Source of the DNA: Cyclobacterium amurskyense
GTDB lineage: Bacteria; Bacteroidota; Bacteroidia; Cytophagales; Cyclobacteriaceae
Assembly (NCBI RefSeq): GCF_001050135.1
Contig: NZ_CP012040.1
Location: 2,763,001-2,827,000 of the forward strand
Direction: 5' to 3'
Length of the DNA: 64,000 bases
A program made the position numbers and the translations under genes. This document shows positions 61,914 to 64,000 of this stretch, in pieces. The notes below the pieces were generated by a model. That model saw nothing but the letters and a program-made list of their open reading frames with translations, was not told the origin of the DNA and did not search any database. Position 1 is the stretch's first letter. The number at the start of each line of letters is the position of its first letter.

Positions 61914-63416
61914 ATGAACCCAAATAATCAATACTTAATGGCCATGGACCAGGGAACGACCAGTTCAAGGGCTATAATTTTTAATAAAAAGGGGCAGATT
62001 GTAGCCACCGCACAAAAGGATTTTGAACAATTCTTTCCAAAATCTGGCTGGGTTGAACATGATCCTAAAGAAATATGGTCTTCACAAGCCTCGGTAGCCA
62101 CTGAAGCCATCACTAAGGCCAATATCACTGCCAGTCAGGTTGCGGGAATTGGAATCACCAATCAAAGGGAGACCACCATTCTCTGGGACAGGAAAACTGG
62201 CGAGCCTGTTTTCAATGCCATTGTTTGGCAGGACAGGCGTACGGCAGCTTACTGTAATAAACTTAAAGAAGCCGGCCATTCAGAGATGGTTCAGAATAAA
62301 ACTGGTTTGATCATTGATGCTTATTTTTCTGGTACCAAGATCAAATGGATTTTGGATAATGTAGAAGGAGCCAGGGAAAGGGCCGAGAAGGGAGAACTGT
62401 GTTTTGGTACAGTAGACAGTTGGCTGGTATGGAAAATGACAGCTGGTGAAACCCATATAACTGACATTACCAATGCCAGTAGGACGATGATTTTCAATAT
62501 TCATGATAAACAATGGGACAAAGAGTTGCTTGAACTATTGGATATTCCTGCTGCCATTTTACCAGAGGTAAAATCAAGTAGTGAAGTTTATGGCAAAACT
62601 TCAGGCAATTTACTGTCAGCAAAAATTCCAATTGCAGGTATTGCTGGTGATCAACAGGCTGCTTTGTTTGGCCAGTTGTGTACAGAACCTGGAATGGCAA
62701 AAACCACTTATGGAACAGGATGTTTTTTGGTGATGAATACCGGAGATAAACCTGTCAAGTCCAACAATAAACTTTTAACGACCATCGCCTGGCAAATAGG
62801 AGATGAGGTCAACTATGCCTTGGAAGGAAGTGTGTTTATAGGAGGCGCAGGAATCCAGTGGCTCAGAGATGGCCTTGGAATATTTAATGATGCCAAAGAC
62901 AGTGAAGGTATGGCTTTAGGTTTGAAAGACAATGGAGGCGTTTATTTTGTGCCAGCGCTTACAGGGCTGGGAGCTCCCTATTGGGATCAGGAAGCCAGAG
63001 GGGCCTTCTTTGGAATCACCCGTGGTACAACCAAGGCCCATATGGCCAGAGCAGGATTAGAAGCCATCGCTTTTCAGGTACATGATGTATTGAAAGCAAT
63101 GGAAAAAGATGCTGGAGAAGAAACCACAGAATTAAGAGTAGATGGAGGTGCTACTGCCAATAATTTTTTGATGCAGTTTCAGGCAGATTTAAATCAATGT
63201 TCAATCAAACGGCCAGAAATAATTGAAACCACGGCATTAGGTGCTGCTTACCTTGCAGGCTTGGCAATAGGCTATTGGAAGGATATGGACGAAATTAGGA
63301 GCTTATGGAAAGCAGATGAATCTTTTGAACCCAAACAAGATGCAAAGGTGATGCAATCAACTTTAGACTATTGGCACAAAGCGGTAGGAAGGGCATTAAA
63401 CTGGGTAAATGATTGA
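61914..63416 (+). CDS. glpK: glycerol kinase
   Basis: GlpK phosphorylates glycerol after uptake. The 500-residue protein is of the FGGY family: LMAMDQGTTSSRAIIFNKKG at the start, GITNQRETTILWDRKTGEPV, and WQDRRTAAYCNKLKEAGH. The ATP site is in GDQQAALFGQLC, the conserved Gly/Thr loop in GMAKTTYGTGCFLVMNTG, and the C-terminal signature in ARGAFFGITRGTTKAHMARA. All catalytic parts are intact. It lies between glpD and the aquaglyceroporin gene, 6 and 2 bases from them, so one glycerol operon is likely. Confidence 0.97.
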   Translation: MNPNNQYLMAMDQGTTSSRAIIFNKKGQIVATAQKDFEQFFPKSGWVEHDPKEIWSSQASVATEAITKANITASQVAGIGITNQRETTILWDRKTGEPVFNAIVWQDRRTAAYCNKLKEAGHSEMVQNKTGLIIDAYFSGTKIKWILDNVEGARERAEKGELCFGTVDSWLVWKMTAGETHITDITNASRTMIFNIHDKQWDKELLELLDIPAAILPEVKSSSEVYGKTSGNLLSAKIPIAGIAGDQQAALFGQLCTEPGMAKTTYGTGCFLVMNTGDKPVKSNNKLLTTIAWQIGDEVNYALEGSVFIGGAGIQWLRDGLGIFNDAKDSEGMALGLKDNGGVYFVPALTGLGAPYWDQEARGAFFGITRGTTKAHMARAGLEAIAFQVHDVLKAMEKDAGEETTELRVDGGATANNFLMQFQADLNQCSIKRPEIIETTALGAAYLAGLAIGYWKDMDEIRSLWKADESFEPKQDAKVMQSTLDYWHKAVGRALNWVND

Positions 63417-63418
63417 TT

Positions 63419-64000
63419 ATGAACGTTTATATAGCTGAATTTATCGGAACAGCTTTGCTTTTGGGCATGGGCTCAGGAGTAGTGGCAAATGTAGTATTAA
63501 ACAAAACCAAAGGACAAAATTCAGGTTGGATGGTCATAACCACCGCTTGGGCTTTGGGTGTATTTATTGGAGTGGTAGTGGCTGGACCATATAGTGGAGC
63601 TCATCTTAATCCAGCCGTGAGTATAGGCCTTGCCATTGTGGGGGACTTTGCTTGGGGAATGGTGCCAGGCTATGTTATTGCCCAAATAGCTGGAGCCATG
63701 ATGGGTGCAGGTGTTTCCTATGTGATTTACAAAGATCACTTTGATCTTACAGATGACCCAGGATTAAAGTTCGCTCCATTTGGTACTGCCCCAGCAATCA
63801 GAAGCTTGTCCTCGAATTTCACCTCTGAGGTGATTGGTACTTTTGTTTTAATACTTGTTATTCTATATTCTACCGGTCCTGTTATAGATGATGGGAAGGG
63901 GACTCCAATAGGTTTGGGTTCTATAGGTGCATTGCCTGTGGCTTTTTTAGTTTGGGTAATAGGTCTTTCCTTAGGGGGTACGACGGGATATGCAATCAAT
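63419..64000 (+). CDS. glpF: MIP-family glycerol facilitator GlpF, 3' end cut by the window
   Basis: An open frame runs from ATG 63419 to the window edge (194 codons, no stop) and encodes a major intrinsic protein. The start is MNVYIAEFIGTALLLGMGSG, the first NPA motif is in GPYSGAHLNPAVSIGLAIVG (about residues 62-81), and the visible end is GLSLGGTTGYAIN, exactly where the second NPA-R motif (NPARD) should follow. The Gly-rich half helix and the SEVIGTFVLILVILYS helix agree with the aquaglyceroporin branch. It starts 2 bases after glpK and would let glycerol enter the cell for GlpK. Confidence 0.92.
   Translation, partial: MNVYIAEFIGTALLLGMGSGVVANVVLNKTKGQNSGWMVITTAWALGVFIGVVVAGPYSGAHLNPAVSIGLAIVGDFAWGMVPGYVIAQIAGAMMGAGVSYVIYKDHFDLTDDPGLKFAPFGTAPAIRSLSSNFTSEVIGTFVLILVILYSTGPVIDDGKGTPIGLGSIGALPVAFLVWVIGLSLGGTTGYAIN

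Overview
The window looks like a chromosome segment of a marine-type Bacteroidota bacterium, most likely order Cytophagales and probably family Cyclobacteriaceae. The clues are a SusC/SusD pair, a C-terminal type IX secretion sorting domain, promoters of the Bacteroidota TTG-N19-23-TAnnTTTG type, few Shine-Dalgarno sequences, and the bamD-rpoZ-coaBC-DUF4835-recN gene order. The genus assignment is inference.

Region 1 (1-12.4 kb) is the end of a polysaccharide utilisation locus: a truncated SusC, SusD, an unrecognised 842-residue secreted protein, a formylglycine-type sulfatase, a GH106-like rhamnosidase and a two-domain GH29 fucosidase. Together they suggest uptake and breakdown of a sulfated glycan containing rhamnose and fucose. 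Region 2 (12.4-13.4 kb) has four tandem copies of a ~160-bp element, then the initiator tRNA gene with its own promoter and terminator. Region 3 (13.4-23.4 kb) is housekeeping: era and der; a minus-strand glycosyltransferase-sigma factor-rsmG operon; tgt with an LptF/G-type permease; a DMT transporter; ispE.

Region 4 (23.4-35.2 kb) is the main discovery: one long branched-chain amino acid operon, ilvD-ilvB-ilvN-ilvC-leuA-leuC-leuD-(citramalate synthase-like)-leuB. It is preceded by what reads as a complete ribosome-mediated attenuator. A 15-codon leader peptide has 13 Leu, Ile or Val residues; an antiterminator arm follows the leader stop codon and can pair over 10 bp with the left arm of a strong intrinsic terminator. 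A terminator shared with fabI closes the operon.

Region 5 (35.2-44.1 kb) is a minus-strand block: fabI, recN, DUF4835, coaBC, rpoZ, bamD, a type IX secreted protein and an OstA-like protein. Region 6 (44.1-51.5 kb) has tilS, a cyclic-nucleotide-binding protein, mdh, a large membrane-anchored propeller protein with a TTG start, and an MscS channel. Region 7 (51.5-59.5 kb) has two six-bladed propeller lipoproteins, a short-chain dehydrogenase, a three-gene ABC export system and a small lipoprotein. Region 8 (59.5-64 kb) is a glycerol locus: a DeoR-type repressor divergent from glpD-glpK-glpF, with glpF cut by the window edge.

Several dispersed non-coding repeats occur: a family of 17-20-bp hairpins (6.85, 9.96 and 16.25 kb), and a ~215-bp structured repeat at 16.3 kb and, inverted, at 57.3 kb, with a partial copy beside it.
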